Of a stretch of DNA of 64,000 nucleotides, positions 50,813 through 59,632 are shown piece by piece; the first letter of the stretch is position 1; each line of letters begins with the position of its first letter. The notes beneath the pieces are model-generated. The model did no database searches. It was not told the origin of the DNA and was given only the letters and a program-made list of their open reading frames with translations. The DNA comes from Beijerinckia sp. 28-YEA-48 (GTDB taxonomy: Bacteria; Pseudomonadota; Alphaproteobacteria; Rhizobiales; Beijerinckiaceae), in the NCBI RefSeq assembly GCF_900104955.1, contig NZ_FNSI01000001.1, forward strand, positions 2,638,001-2,702,000, given 5' to 3'. A program made the position numbers and the translations under genes.

Positions 50813-51280
50813 ATGAGCGACACGAACCATTTTCTCGATGAAGCCATCAGCCTGGCGCGCGACAACATCCGCCAAGGTGGCCGCCCGTTTGGCGCCGTGG
50901 TGGTGAAGAACGGCGAGATCATCGCACGCGCCGTCAACCGCATCCTTATCGACAACGATCCGACGGCCCATGCGGAACTGCTCGCGCTGCGCGCCGCCGG
51001 CAAGGCGTTGGGCTCACCGCGTCTCGACGATTGTTCCGTCTATGCCAGCGGCCAGCCCTGCCCGATGTGCCTTGCCGCCATGCGCATGTCCGGCATCCGC
51101 GACATCACCTTTGCCTATTCCAACGCGCAGGCCGAACCTTTCGGTCTGTCGACTGCGACCATCACTGCCGAATTGGCGAAGCCCGCCGACCAGCAGGCCG
51201 GCCTCTTGTTCAAGCATACGCCCCAAGATGTGTCTGATGCGGAGCATCTCTATCGCCTGTGGCAGCGCCATTCAGGTTAG
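50813..51280 (+). CDS. Guanine/cytosine-type nucleoside deaminase family protein
   Basis: 155 residues of the CMP/dCMP deaminase superfamily, closest in style to guanine deaminase GuaD. Zinc ligands: His and catalytic Glu in DPTAHAELLAL (about 47-57) and two Cys in GQPCPMCLAAM (about 77-87). The N-terminal GGRPFGAVVVKNGEIIARAVN is conserved. It likely converts guanine to xanthine, or acts on a related base such as creatinine-like or pterin compounds. It follows the VOC gene by 37 bp and is convergent with an EamA transporter. Confidence 0.92.
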   Translation: MSDTNHFLDEAISLARDNIRQGGRPFGAVVVKNGEIIARAVNRILIDNDPTAHAELLALRAAGKALGSPRLDDCSVYASGQPCPMCLAAMRMSGIRDITFAYSNAQAEPFGLSTATITAELAKPADQQAGLLFKHTPQDVSDAEHLYRLWQRHSG

Positions 51281-51285
51281 CAGAG

Positions 51286-52149
51286 CTACTTCGCGAAGGC
51301 CTTGGCCCCTGCCACGCAAGCCACCACCGCGACGGTGACGACCAGCATCAACGGGCTCACCGCTTCGTGCAGCAAGGTCGCCGCCAGCGCCAGACCGAAG
51401 AAGGGCTGCAGCAATTGCAGCTGGCCGACGGCGGCGATGCCGCCCAATGCCAGGCCGCGATACCAGAAGACAAAGCCGATGAGCATGCTGAACAGCGACA
51501 CATAGGCGAGACCTAGCCAGGCCGGCTCGCCGACATGGGCGAAGGAATGTGGCCAGGTCAGCGTGGCGAGCACCACCATGATTGGCAGCGACAGCACCAG
51601 CGCCCAGGAGATCACCTGCCAGCCGCCGAGTGTGCGCGACAGGCGCGCGCCTTCCGCATAGCCAAGGCCACAGACGACGATCGCCGCCAGCATCAGCGCA
51701 TCGCCTAACGGCGCCGCGGTGAGCCCTTGTGAGACGGCAAAGCCCGCGACAAGCGCGCTGCCGAGGCCCGAGAACAGCCAGAAGACCGGGCGCGGCCGCT
51801 CGCCGCCGCGCAGCACGCCGAAGATCGCCGTCGTCAGCGGCAAGAGGCCAACGAAAACCACAGAGTGAGCCGAGGTGACATGGCGCAGCGCCAGGGCGGT
51901 GAGCAGCGGAAAGCCGACGACGACGCCGAGCGCCACGACCAACAAGGAGACGAGATCGCCGCGCGCCGGCCGCTTCTCGCGAAAGAGCAGCAGAAGCCCA
52001 AGCGCCATCATGCCGGCCAAGGCGGCGCGGGCCACGGTGAGAAAGACCGGATCGAAATCGGCGACAGCCACACGCGTGGCGGGCAGCGAGCCGCTGAAAA
52101 TCAGCATGCCGAGAAAACCGTTGATCCAGGCCGTCGTCGTCTTGTCCAT
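51286..52149 (-). CDS. EamA/DMT-superfamily exporter
   Basis: 287 residues, ten predicted helices in two five-helix repeats (MLIFSGSLPATRVAVADFDPVF in repeat 1 is conserved; WALVLSLPIMVVLATLTW lies in repeat 2). Such proteins export amino acids or metabolites. Divergent from a MocR-type regulator, which is the usual pairing, so the cargo is likely an amino compound sensed by that regulator. Confidence 0.9.
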   Translation of the reverse strand: MDKTTTAWINGFLGMLIFSGSLPATRVAVADFDPVFLTVARAALAGMMALGLLLLFREKRPARGDLVSLLVVALGVVVGFPLLTALALRHVTSAHSVVFVGLLPLTTAIFGVLRGGERPRPVFWLFSGLGSALVAGFAVSQGLTAAPLGDALMLAAIVVCGLGYAEGARLSRTLGGWQVISWALVLSLPIMVVLATLTWPHSFAHVGEPAWLGLAYVSLFSMLIGFVFWYRGLALGGIAAVGQLQLLQPFFGLALAATLLHEAVSPLMLVVTVAVVACVAGAKAFAK

Positions 52150-52204
52150 TTCACACCTCGGGGCGCTCTATCGGGCGCAAAGGGGTGGATCGGCCAGAGA
52201 CAAT

Positions 52205-52248
52205 ACAGTACAATTAGGCGTAACTGTTATGGTCACCGGAACAGTACA
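52205..52248. promoter_or_regulatory. Candidate MocR operator: two direct ACAGTACA boxes
   Basis: ACAGTACA occurs at 52205-52212 and 52241-52248, 36 bp apart, with an inverse ACTGT at 52224. Two tandem boxes are the common binding pattern of MocR regulators, which bind as head-to-tail dimers. The second box covers the possible start region of the regulator gene, suggesting autorepression. Confidence 0.55.
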
Positions 52249-53653
52249 GATGGACGCAGAGATAGAAGACAGGAGCGGCACGCGGATCGACGCGGTGATG
52301 GCGGCGATTTCCAGCCGTATAGCCGTGCGCAGCCTGACACCAGGCGCACGCCTGCCTTCCGTGCGTGCTTTCGCCAAGACCATGACGGTCTCCACCTCGA
52401 CGGTGGTGGAGGCTTATGAGCGGCTGGCGGCCGAAGGGGTGATCCGCTCGCGGCCGGGCTCGGGCTTTTATGTCGCCGCACCGCTGGCGCCATTGTCGCT
52501 GGCCGAGATCGGCCCCAAACTCGACCGCGAGATCGATCCGCTGTGGATCTCACGCCAGTCGCTCGACGCGGGCGACGATGTCCTGAAACCCGGTTGCGGC
52601 TGGTTGCCGCCGTCCTGGATGCCGGAAGCGGCGATCCGCCGGGCGTTGCGGAGCCTCGCCCGCGCGCCTCAGGCTGCACTGACCGATTATAGCTCTCCGC
52701 TCGGCTTGCCAGCCCTGCGCCAGCTCCTTGCCCGCCGCATGGGCGAACATGGCATCATCGCCTCGCCCGACCAGATCATCCTGACGGATTCCGGCACCCA
52801 TGCGATCGACCTTCTCTGCCGCTTCCTCATCGAGCCCGGCGACACGGTGTTGATCGACGATCCCTGCTATTTCAATTTCCATGCGCTCCTGCGCGCCCAT
52901 CGCGCCAAGATCGTCAGCGTGCCCTATACGCCGGATGGCCCGGATATCGAGCTGTTCGCGCAGGCACTGACAGAGCATCAGCCGCGCCTCTACATCACCA
53001 ATTCGGCGGTTCACAATCCAACCGGCGCGACGCTCTCGCCCGTCACCGCCCATCGGGTGCTGAAGCTCGCCGATCAAGCGGGATTGACGATCGTCGAAGA
53101 CGATATTTTCGCTGACTATGAAACCACGCCGGCGCCGCGCCTCGCCGCCTTCGACGGGTTGAACCGTGTCATCCATATCGGCAGTTTCTCCAAAACCCTG
53201 TCGGCTTCGATGCGCTGCGGCTTCATCGCCGCGCGCCCCGACTGGATCGAAGGCCTCACGGATCTGAAGATCGCCACCAGTTTCGGCACGGGGCGGCTTG
53301 CGGCCGAACTGGTGCTGGCGCTGCTGACAGACGGCAGCTATCGCAAGCACGTGGAGGGCCTGCGCATCCGCCTCACGACCGCCCGCGCCGAGACGACCGC
53401 GCGCCTGAAGCCACTCGGCATTGTGCCCTGGTTGCAGCCGCAGGCCGGCATATTTCTATGGTGCCGGTTGCCGGAAGGGATCGATGCAGCAGAGGTGGCG
53501 CGCACCTGCCTGAAGGACAATATCGTTCTGGCGCCTGGCAATGCCTTCAGCCTGTCGCAGACCGCCCATCGCTTCCTGCGCTTCAATGTGGCACAGTCGA
53601 GCGATCCTCGCCTCTATCGCTCACTCGAGACAGCGTTGAGACAGAAGCCATGA
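52229..53653 (+). CDS. MocR-type regulator (GntR HTH fused to aminotransferase domain)
   Basis: 474 residues from ATG 52229, or 467 from ATG 52250. The GntR helix-turn-helix is at about 20-85 (ISSRIAVRSLTPGARLPSVR, then TSTVVEAYERLAAEG). The aminotransferase-like domain fills about 120-470, with the PLP lysine in HIGSFSKTLSASMRCGF and VEDDIFADYE. It binds PLP and an amino compound to switch transcription. Divergent from EamA exporter, with candidate boxes between. The stop overlaps the DUF6157 start (ATGA). Confidence 0.92.
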   Translation: MVTGTVQMDAEIEDRSGTRIDAVMAAISSRIAVRSLTPGARLPSVRAFAKTMTVSTSTVVEAYERLAAEGVIRSRPGSGFYVAAPLAPLSLAEIGPKLDREIDPLWISRQSLDAGDDVLKPGCGWLPPSWMPEAAIRRALRSLARAPQAALTDYSSPLGLPALRQLLARRMGEHGIIASPDQIILTDSGTHAIDLLCRFLIEPGDTVLIDDPCYFNFHALLRAHRAKIVSVPYTPDGPDIELFAQALTEHQPRLYITNSAVHNPTGATLSPVTAHRVLKLADQAGLTIVEDDIFADYETTPAPRLAAFDGLNRVIHIGSFSKTLSASMRCGFIAARPDWIEGLTDLKIATSFGTGRLAAELVLALLTDGSYRKHVEGLRIRLTTARAETTARLKPLGIVPWLQPQAGIFLWCRLPEGIDAAEVARTCLKDNIVLAPGNAFSLSQTAHRFLRFNVAQSSDPRLYRSLETALRQKP

Positions 53654-54051
53654 AATCCACCAACTATCTGAGCACTTTCATCGTCATTTCGCCGGATAGC
53701 GCCGCGACACAGGGCACCGTACCCGAGAAAGCCGGCTCCATCGCTGCGATCCAGCATCGCTTGTTGAAGGACAAGCCCTATGGTTTGACCAGCGACGACG
53801 TGTTGTTCCTCACCCATGCGGAGCGGGCGCAGATTCCTAAGTCTGACTGGAAAGCGGCGCGGGCAGAGTTTTTCGCCAAGCCGAAAGCCTGCCTACGCTG
53901 CTCGCCGCTGGTGAAGCAATTCGGCTGGGGCCTGCACCATGATGAAAAAGGCCGCGTCGCGCTCTATGGCGTCGAGACGCAGCCCTATCGTCAATTGGCC
54001 AAGAAGGCCGACCTGAAAATCGTCAATGGTATGCGTAGCAGCCGGGCTTAG
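53650..54051 (+). CDS. DUF6157 family protein
   Basis: 133 residues. The pattern STNYLSTFIVISPDSAATQG, VPEKAGSIAAIQHRLLKDKPY, then a region CLRCSPLVKQFGWGLHHDEKGRVALYG fits DUF6157, a small family of unknown role. Its ATG overlaps the MocR stop by 4 bp, so it is translated with that regulator. A strong hairpin terminator follows the stop. Confidence 0.85.
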   Translation: MKSTNYLSTFIVISPDSAATQGTVPEKAGSIAAIQHRLLKDKPYGLTSDDVLFLTHAERAQIPKSDWKAARAEFFAKPKACLRCSPLVKQFGWGLHHDEKGRVALYGVETQPYRQLAKKADLKIVNGMRSSRA

Positions 54052-54079
54052 AGCTTGGTTCTCATTAGAACCAAGCTCT
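54050..54079 (+). terminator. Strong hairpin terminator of the MocR-DUF6157 unit
   Basis: AGAGCTTGGTTCT and its exact complement form a 13-bp stem around CATT, starting in the DUF6157 stop codon. GGTTTTCTGTTT follows, giving a U-rich tail. This is a convincing Rho-independent terminator for the plus strand. Confidence 0.75.
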
Positions 54080-54089
54080 GGTTTTCTGT

Positions 54090-54142
54090 TTGACGCATTT
54101 TCTTCACGCGAACCGGAACCACTTCGCTCGAAAATGCTTTAA
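54090..54142. repeat. Second dispersed repeat family, copy D
   Basis: Its first 29 bases are identical to 24944-24972 (TTGACGCATTTTCTTCACGC onward), and the rest differs by two changed bases and one deletion. Arms GCATTTTC/GAAAATGC close an imperfect hairpin. It ends in the stop codon of the tauE-like gene, exactly as copy C does with the gentisate dioxygenase stop codon. Confidence 0.85.
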
Positions 54143-54972
54143 CCCGTCACCAAGCTGACGACGAAGCGGGCGGACACGATCAGCAGGAACAAGCCGAAAG
54201 AGATTTCCAGCGTGCGCTTCGACATGGCATGCGCAAGCTTCACACCCAGCGGCGCCGTCAACACGCTGATCGGCGCCAGCAGCACGATGCCGATTAGCGA
54301 AACATAGCCGATGGCAAAGGGCGGCAGGCCGGGCTTGTCATAGCCGGCGATGGCGTAACCGATGGCGCCGGGGATGGCGATCAGCACGCCCATGCCGGCA
54401 GAGGTCGAGATCGCCTGATGGATCGGCCGATTGTAGAGCGTCATGAACATGGAGGAGATCTGGCCGCCGCCGATGCCCATCAGCGCCGACAGCACGCCGG
54501 TGATGAAGCCATAGACGCGCATCAGAAAGCCCTTGGGGAAATCATTGCCGAGGCGGAAGGGAAAGCCGCTGAGCAAGCGGATGGCCGAAAGACCCGCCAC
54601 CACGATGAAGACGATCTTGAACACGCCCGACGGCACCCAGCGCGCCGCCAAGGCGCCAAGGATGGTGCCAAGCACCACCGGCACGGCCCAGACGCGCAAC
54701 ACCGACATATCCACCTGCCCACGCGCCTTGTGACTGCGGAAGGAGGCAATCGAGGTGGGAATGATGATCGCCAACGATGTGCCGATGGTGAGCGGCATGC
54801 GCACTTCGTCGGCCACGCCGAGGATACGGAAAATCTCGTAGAGCACCGGCACGATGACCGCCCCGCCGCCGACGCCGAAGACACCAGCGAGGAGCCCGGT
54901 GATCGCCCCAGCGACGATCATGCCCGCGATCATGATGGCAAAATCCTGCACCGGCATTCCCAAAATCATCAT
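54139..54972 (-). CDS. TauE/SafE-family sulfite/organosulfonate exporter-like protein
   Basis: 277 residues with eight predicted helices. The two repeats each begin with the family glycine motif: GLLAGVFGVGGGAVIVPVL (about 26-44) and GVLSALMGIGGGQISSMFM (about 159-177). Family members export sulfite, sulfoacetate or related anions; many have unknown cargo. GAGG lies 7 nt upstream of the ATG. No sulfonate catabolic gene is adjacent. Confidence 0.92.
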   Translation of the reverse strand: MMILGMPVQDFAIMIAGMIVAGAITGLLAGVFGVGGGAVIVPVLYEIFRILGVADEVRMPLTIGTSLAIIIPTSIASFRSHKARGQVDMSVLRVWAVPVVLGTILGALAARWVPSGVFKIVFIVVAGLSAIRLLSGFPFRLGNDFPKGFLMRVYGFITGVLSALMGIGGGQISSMFMTLYNRPIHQAISTSAGMGVLIAIPGAIGYAIAGYDKPGLPPFAIGYVSLIGIVLLAPISVLTAPLGVKLAHAMSKRTLEISFGLFLLIVSARFVVSLVTG

Positions 54973-55124
54973 TCCTGGTCCTCAAATTATTATCGCGCCT
55001 GTTTTCAGGCTCGTTTGCCGGCGGATTTAGCAGCGGCGTGGCAACGGGCGGGACCATTGCGGCATCACCGCAGTGGGCGCAAGGCCAAGCTCGCCTTTAG
55101 GGCATATTTATCGGGAGATTGTCG

Positions 55125-56132
55125 TCAGGCCGCGTCCTGGGCCTGATCGGCGCGGCTCGCGTCTCGGCTCACCAGAGCGACAGCGGCGCGCAGTACCTCG
55201 AGGCCTGCACCGCGCTTGACCGCTTCCGTCGCCAGATGGCGGCGGAAAGCACGCGCGCCATGCATGCCGGCGAAGAGACCGAGCATGTGACGGGTGATGT
55301 CGGAAAGACGGGCGCCCTTCGCCAGTTCATCAGCGATATAGGGCTCCATCAATACAACGGCCTCGAAAGCGTCAGTGACAGGCGCTGCCTGGCCGAAGAG
55401 CTGCGGATCGACCTCAAGCAACATCCCCGGATTCTGATAGGCCTCGCGGCCGACCATCGCGCCGTCGACCTGTTCCAGCTGAGCCTTGATGACATCCATG
55501 CTGCGCAGGCCGCCGTTGATGGCGATCGGCATATCCGGAAAATCGCGCTTCAAGGCATGGACGAGCGGATAGTCGAGCGGCGGCACGTCGCGGTTTTCCT
55601 TCGGCGACAGGCCTTTCAGCCAGGCCTTGCGCGCATGCACGATGAGCGCGTCGACGCCTGCAGCCCGCAGCTTTTCGGCCATCGTCCACAAAGCTTCGCG
55701 CGGCTCCTGATCGTCGACGCCGATCCGGCATTTGACGGTGACGGGAATGTTCACCACGGCCTTCATCGCCGCGACGGAGGCCGCAACAAGATCGGGCTCG
55801 CGCATCAGGCAAGCGCCAAATGCGCCGTTCTGCACCCGGTCGGACGGACAGCCGCAATTGAGATTGATCTCGTCATAACCGAAGTCCGCGCCGATGCGGG
55901 CGCATTGCGCCAGAGCTTCCGGCTCGCTACCGCCAAGCTGCAAAGCCACCGGATGTTCCGCGGCATGATAGGCAAGCAGACGCTCGCGCGGACCGAACAG
56001 GATCGCGCCCGTGGTCACCATTTCCGTATAGAGCAGCGCCCGGCGCGACAGCAGACGATGCAGGAAACGACAATGCGTGTCCGACCAGTCCATCATCGGG
56101 GCGACAGAGAATCTAATATCTAAGATGCTCAT
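55125..56132 (-). CDS. dusA: tRNA-dihydrouridine(20/20a) synthase
   Basis: 335 residues. FMN enzyme that reduces uridine at tRNA positions 20/20a. N-terminal FSVAPMMDWSDTHCRFLHRL is the Dus signature; GCPSDRVQNGAFGACLM (about 94-110) contains the catalytic Cys (NLNCGCPS region) and is the DusA-type motif. Phosphate-binding residues appear in INGGLRS and MVGREAYQNP. The C-terminal helical RNA-binding domain follows. A single-gene transcript is likely. Confidence 0.95.
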   Translation of the reverse strand: MSILDIRFSVAPMMDWSDTHCRFLHRLLSRRALLYTEMVTTGAILFGPRERLLAYHAAEHPVALQLGGSEPEALAQCARIGADFGYDEINLNCGCPSDRVQNGAFGACLMREPDLVAASVAAMKAVVNIPVTVKCRIGVDDQEPREALWTMAEKLRAAGVDALIVHARKAWLKGLSPKENRDVPPLDYPLVHALKRDFPDMPIAINGGLRSMDVIKAQLEQVDGAMVGREAYQNPGMLLEVDPQLFGQAAPVTDAFEAVVLMEPYIADELAKGARLSDITRHMLGLFAGMHGARAFRRHLATEAVKRGAGLEVLRAAVALVSRDASRADQAQDAA

Positions 56133-56444
56133 TTAACTATATTATCTCGCTTTCACGCGCAGTGCGCGCAAGCCATCCAAGGTCTTATGTAGCCCGAGCG
56201 AACGGGAAGTTGAATATCCGGCTTATGACACGCCCTCATTTGTGCGGCCACCGGGGCTCTCTATACGGTGATGAACCGTCAGCCGGTCCCCGGCCATCCG
56301 ACTGGAGACGCACGATATTTATTATCGCGCGGCACTTGTCTGGCTGGGCGCCGCCTGTGACGATACGCACATTACACAAGGCAAGATTTTGCTATCCCCG
56401 GGCCTCAGAAGCCATGGAGCGCTGAAGCATGGGGCAGTTTCGTC
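56133..56444. other. Intergenic region between divergent dusA and LuxR genes (312 bp)
   Basis: It must contain the promoters of both genes. I see no repeat copy, no strong palindrome and no short frame with a convincing ribosome site. Confidence 0.5.
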
Positions 56445-57638
56445 ATGAGTGAGTCTGAGCGTTTAGGGGCTGAGGCTCGGGCGCTCTCACCTCAGGCCCT
56501 TTCAGACCTGATCGGATCCATCTACGACAGCGCCCTCGATCCGTCGCGCTGGGAGCGCACATTGGCCGACATTGCGGCCGCGATGCCCTGCGAATCCGTG
56601 ATCCTCTCCCTCAACGACCTGCGCCACAACCGCTTGCTGATCGACAAAAGCATCGGCTGGGGGCCTGTCGGGCTTAAGGAAAGACAGAAACACATCCCCG
56701 AAATCCATGCGCGGGTGAGCGAATGGTTTGTCAAAGGCCCCTCCCTCGACCAGCCCTTCGTCGCCTCGCGCGAGCTCAGCGCCGACTATCTCGTGGCTTC
56801 TCCTTATGTCCAGAGCTGCCTCAAGCCGCTCGGAATCGTCGACATCATGCATCATTTCCTGATGTATACGCCGACACATTTCTCCGAACTGGTGATCGGC
56901 CGCCACGAGCGGCATGGCCCTTTGACCGATAAAGAAATCGCGATCGGGACGCTCCTGCTGCCGCATCTGCGACGCGCCGTCACCATCAGCAATGTGCTCG
57001 ACGCCAGCACCATCGAGCGCGCGCGCTTGGCGCAGGCGCTCGATACGCTTCGCTGTGGCGTCGTTCTGACCAACACTGAAGGCACCATTCTCCACGCCAA
57101 CAGCGCAGCCGAGCAGCTGTTTCGGAGCGGCACGGAAATCCGCAGCATCGGTGGCGTTCTCAGCGCGCCAGCGCCTGACGCGACGCAAGAACTACTCAAA
57201 GCCATTCGGCTGGCGGCGCGTGATGAAACAACCCTCGGGAGAACCGGCCTTGCCATCCGCTTGGCCAGTACCACCGCTGCACCGCTCTACGCCCATGTCC
57301 TCCCGATGACCGGCAGCGAGTTGCGCACGAGACTGCAACCAGACGCCGTCGCCGCCGTTTTCATAGGCGGCTCCAGCGTCGCAATGCTCGATCTGACACC
57401 AACGGAAACCAAAGACTACCTGCGGCGGCGCTTTGGATTGACCAACGCGGAGGCCAACGTCGCGGTGGAAGTGCTCAAAGGCGGGGGACGTGAAGCGGTC
57501 GCCGCCGAGCTTGGCATCTCCATGACAACCGTGCGGACACATCTGAGCCGCATCTTTGAGAAGACGGGCGTGCGCCGGCAGACCGAACTCGTCCATCTGC
57601 TTCTGCAAGGCGAGCTTGGCGAGAACGCGCCGGGTTGA
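56445..57638 (+). CDS. LuxR-type regulator with N-terminal sensory domain
   Basis: 397 residues. The C-terminal LuxR/FixJ helix-turn-helix (about 330-390) is clear: RFGLTNAEANVAVEVLKGG and GISMTTVRTHLSRIFEKTG. Residues about 195-300 look PAS-like (LDTLRCGVVLTNTEGTILHANSAA). The N-terminal 180 residues (LIGSIYDSALDPSRWERTL) occur in many alphaproteobacterial LuxR-type proteins without a known ligand. It precedes the VOC and Bug-type genes on the same strand and may regulate the catabolic cluster. Confidence 0.9.
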   Translation: MSESERLGAEARALSPQALSDLIGSIYDSALDPSRWERTLADIAAAMPCESVILSLNDLRHNRLLIDKSIGWGPVGLKERQKHIPEIHARVSEWFVKGPSLDQPFVASRELSADYLVASPYVQSCLKPLGIVDIMHHFLMYTPTHFSELVIGRHERHGPLTDKEIAIGTLLLPHLRRAVTISNVLDASTIERARLAQALDTLRCGVVLTNTEGTILHANSAAEQLFRSGTEIRSIGGVLSAPAPDATQELLKAIRLAARDETTLGRTGLAIRLASTTAAPLYAHVLPMTGSELRTRLQPDAVAAVFIGGSSVAMLDLTPTETKDYLRRRFGLTNAEANVAVEVLKGGGREAVAAELGISMTTVRTHLSRIFEKTGVRRQTELVHLLLQGELGENAPG

Positions 57639-57787
57639 ATGTCACGTAGAGGTCTCTCACCGCGCAGTTCATATGCCCTGCCAATTAATCTAGCGCCTTT
57701 GCCTATAAGTCTTTGTGGCCTTCACATTGCATCCCCGATCCTGAAAATGCGATGTTCCTCGGATAAGAAGAGGAAGCCCAAGGATCA

Positions 57788-58654
57788 ATGCAAGTGGATT
57801 TCGACCATATCAATCATGTCGGCATGGCAGTGCGCGATCTCGCATCGGCGACCGCCAGTTTCGAGGCCATGGGGTTCCAGCTCACGCCCTATTCGCCACA
57901 CTCGGCGGCCTGGAAACCCGGCGACGCGGTGAAGCCTTTGGCTTCGGGCAACCGCTGCATCATGTTCGCCGACAACTACCTCGAAGTCCTGGGCAGCGAA
58001 AACCCAAAACAGCAGGCGCCGCGCATCGCCAACTTCCTGGCGCGACACCAGGGCGCCCATATCATCTGCTTCAACACGGAAGACCCACAGACCGTCGACC
58101 AGCGGCTGCGCGCCGACCAGATCGAAACTTCTGGCGTCATTCCGCTCCAGCGCGACATCGACACACCTGATGGCGTCAAAACGGCGAAATTCGAGCGCGT
58201 GCAATTCGCGCCAAACGATTCACCAGAAGGCTATATCCAGGCGGCGCGCCACCTGACGCCGCAATATATCTATCAGCCGCGCTATATCGCTCATCCCAAT
58301 GGCTGCACCAAACTTGTCGACACCATTGTCATCGTCGACGATCTCGATCGCTTCTGCGCCCGCTATGGATGCTATATCGGCGCGCCGCTGACGCGCGAGG
58401 GGCCAGTCGCCCGTTTCGATTTCGCGCACGGATCGCGGCTCACGCTCATTCACTGGCGCGATGCTCCCGCCCTACTGCCCGGCACGTTGTTTGCACCTGT
58501 GCCGAGTATTGCCGCGGTCAGTTTTCGCGCGCCCGATCTTCGCACCGTTCGCGAGCGGCTTCTGGCACACGGCTTTACTCCCGCCGAGGTCGGCGAACGC
58601 TTGATTGTCCCGGCCGAACAGGCCAGCGGCGTCGCCATTGTTTTCGAGGTTTGA
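57788..58654 (+). CDS. Two-unit VOC (glyoxalase-like) protein
   Basis: 288 residues. N-terminal FDHINHVGMAVRDLASATASF has the first metal-ligand His of VOC proteins; a second unit begins near CTKLVDTIVIVDDLDRFCARY (about 176-196). The sequence matches the glyoxalase-like group PF13468, whose roles are mostly unknown. It is followed by a Bug-type binding protein gene after 5 bp, so they share a transcript, possibly for an aromatic or 2-oxo acid breakdown route. Confidence 0.88.
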   Translation: MQVDFDHINHVGMAVRDLASATASFEAMGFQLTPYSPHSAAWKPGDAVKPLASGNRCIMFADNYLEVLGSENPKQQAPRIANFLARHQGAHIICFNTEDPQTVDQRLRADQIETSGVIPLQRDIDTPDGVKTAKFERVQFAPNDSPEGYIQAARHLTPQYIYQPRYIAHPNGCTKLVDTIVIVDDLDRFCARYGCYIGAPLTREGPVARFDFAHGSRLTLIHWRDAPALLPGTLFAPVPSIAAVSFRAPDLRTVRERLLAHGFTPAEVGERLIVPAEQASGVAIVFEV

Positions 58655-58659
58655 TCATC

Positions 58660-59631
58660 ATGATGTCTCGCCGCTTCCTTATCCCGCTTATGGCCAGCCT
58701 GCTGCTGTCGCCGTCGCTTGCGATGGCGCAGGATTTTCCCAAACAGATGGTGCGCCTCATCGTGCCCTATCCGGCGGGCGGTGGCGTCGACGGCCTTGCC
58801 CGCGCGGTAGCCGACGGTCTCGGCCGGAAATGGGGCCAATCGGTCATCATCGACAATAGGCCTGGCGCCAGCACGATGATCGGCGGCGAATATGTCGCGC
58901 GCGCGCCAGCCGACGGCACGACGCTGCTCTTCACCAGCGATTCCTCGATCACCAGTAATCCATTCCTGTTCCGGAAAATGTCGTTCGATCCGATCAAGGA
59001 TCTGGCGCCAATCACGCAGCTCGCCGACCTGCACCAGATGGTTCTGGTGCATCCTTCAGTCCCCGCCAACACGCTGCAAGAGCTGGTGGCGCTCGCCAAA
59101 GCCAAGCCCGATGCGCTGAACTATGCATCCTATGGCAATGGCAGCCAGCCGCATCTGCTGTTCGAGGCGCTGAAGAAACAGGCCGGCATTCAGATTATTC
59201 AAGTGCCATTCCGTGGCATCGCGCCTGCTTTGCAGGCGGTGATCGCCGGCGACGTGCAGATGACGCTCGGCGGTCCGGCGGCGCTCGGCATGTTGGAAGC
59301 CAAGCAGCTCAAGGCGCTCGCCATCGGACGCAAGCAGCGCCTGCCCGCCTTGCCCGATGTGCCGACCTTGGCGGAAGCGGGCTATCCGGAGATTGATCCG
59401 CTTTCGTGGTTCGGCCTGTTCGCGCCGGCCGCGACACCACCCGCGATCATCGCAAAGATCCAGCAGGACGTCGCCGCCATCATGAAGGATCCCGACTTCA
59501 ACAAGCGTTTTGTCGAGGGTTTGGGCTTCACCGGTGTCGCCAGCACGCCTGAAGCTTTCGCTCAGTTCATCAAGACCGATCTGGCGATCAAGCAACGGCT
59601 GATCGCCACCTCCGGCGCAACGGTGGAATGA
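58660..59631 (+). CDS. Bug-type (TctC-like) tripartite tricarboxylate transporter binding protein
   Basis: 323 residues from ATG 58660 (or 58663). Signal peptide about 1-23 (SLAMAQ). The Bug family features are FPKQMVRLIVPYPAGGGVDGLARAV (two halves VRLIVPYPAGGG and DGLARAV), VIIDNRPGASTMIGGE and YASYGNGSQPHLLFEAL. Such proteins bind organic acids in the periplasm and deliver them to TctAB, which is not encoded here. It is convergent with a livMHFG-like ABC cluster and separated from it by 1 bp. Confidence 0.93.
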   Translation: MMSRRFLIPLMASLLLSPSLAMAQDFPKQMVRLIVPYPAGGGVDGLARAVADGLGRKWGQSVIIDNRPGASTMIGGEYVARAPADGTTLLFTSDSSITSNPFLFRKMSFDPIKDLAPITQLADLHQMVLVHPSVPANTLQELVALAKAKPDALNYASYGNGSQPHLLFEALKKQAGIQIIQVPFRGIAPALQAVIAGDVQMTLGGPAALGMLEAKQLKALAIGRKQRLPALPDVPTLAEAGYPEIDPLSWFGLFAPAATPPAIIAKIQQDVAAIMKDPDFNKRFVEGLGFTGVASTPEAFAQFIKTDLAIKQRLIATSGATVE

Positions 59632-59632
59632 T

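Noticed and set aside
51875..53653. MocR regulator with an extra 118-residue N-terminus
   Set aside because: The extra part is antisense to the EamA gene; the GntR domain begins after 52229.
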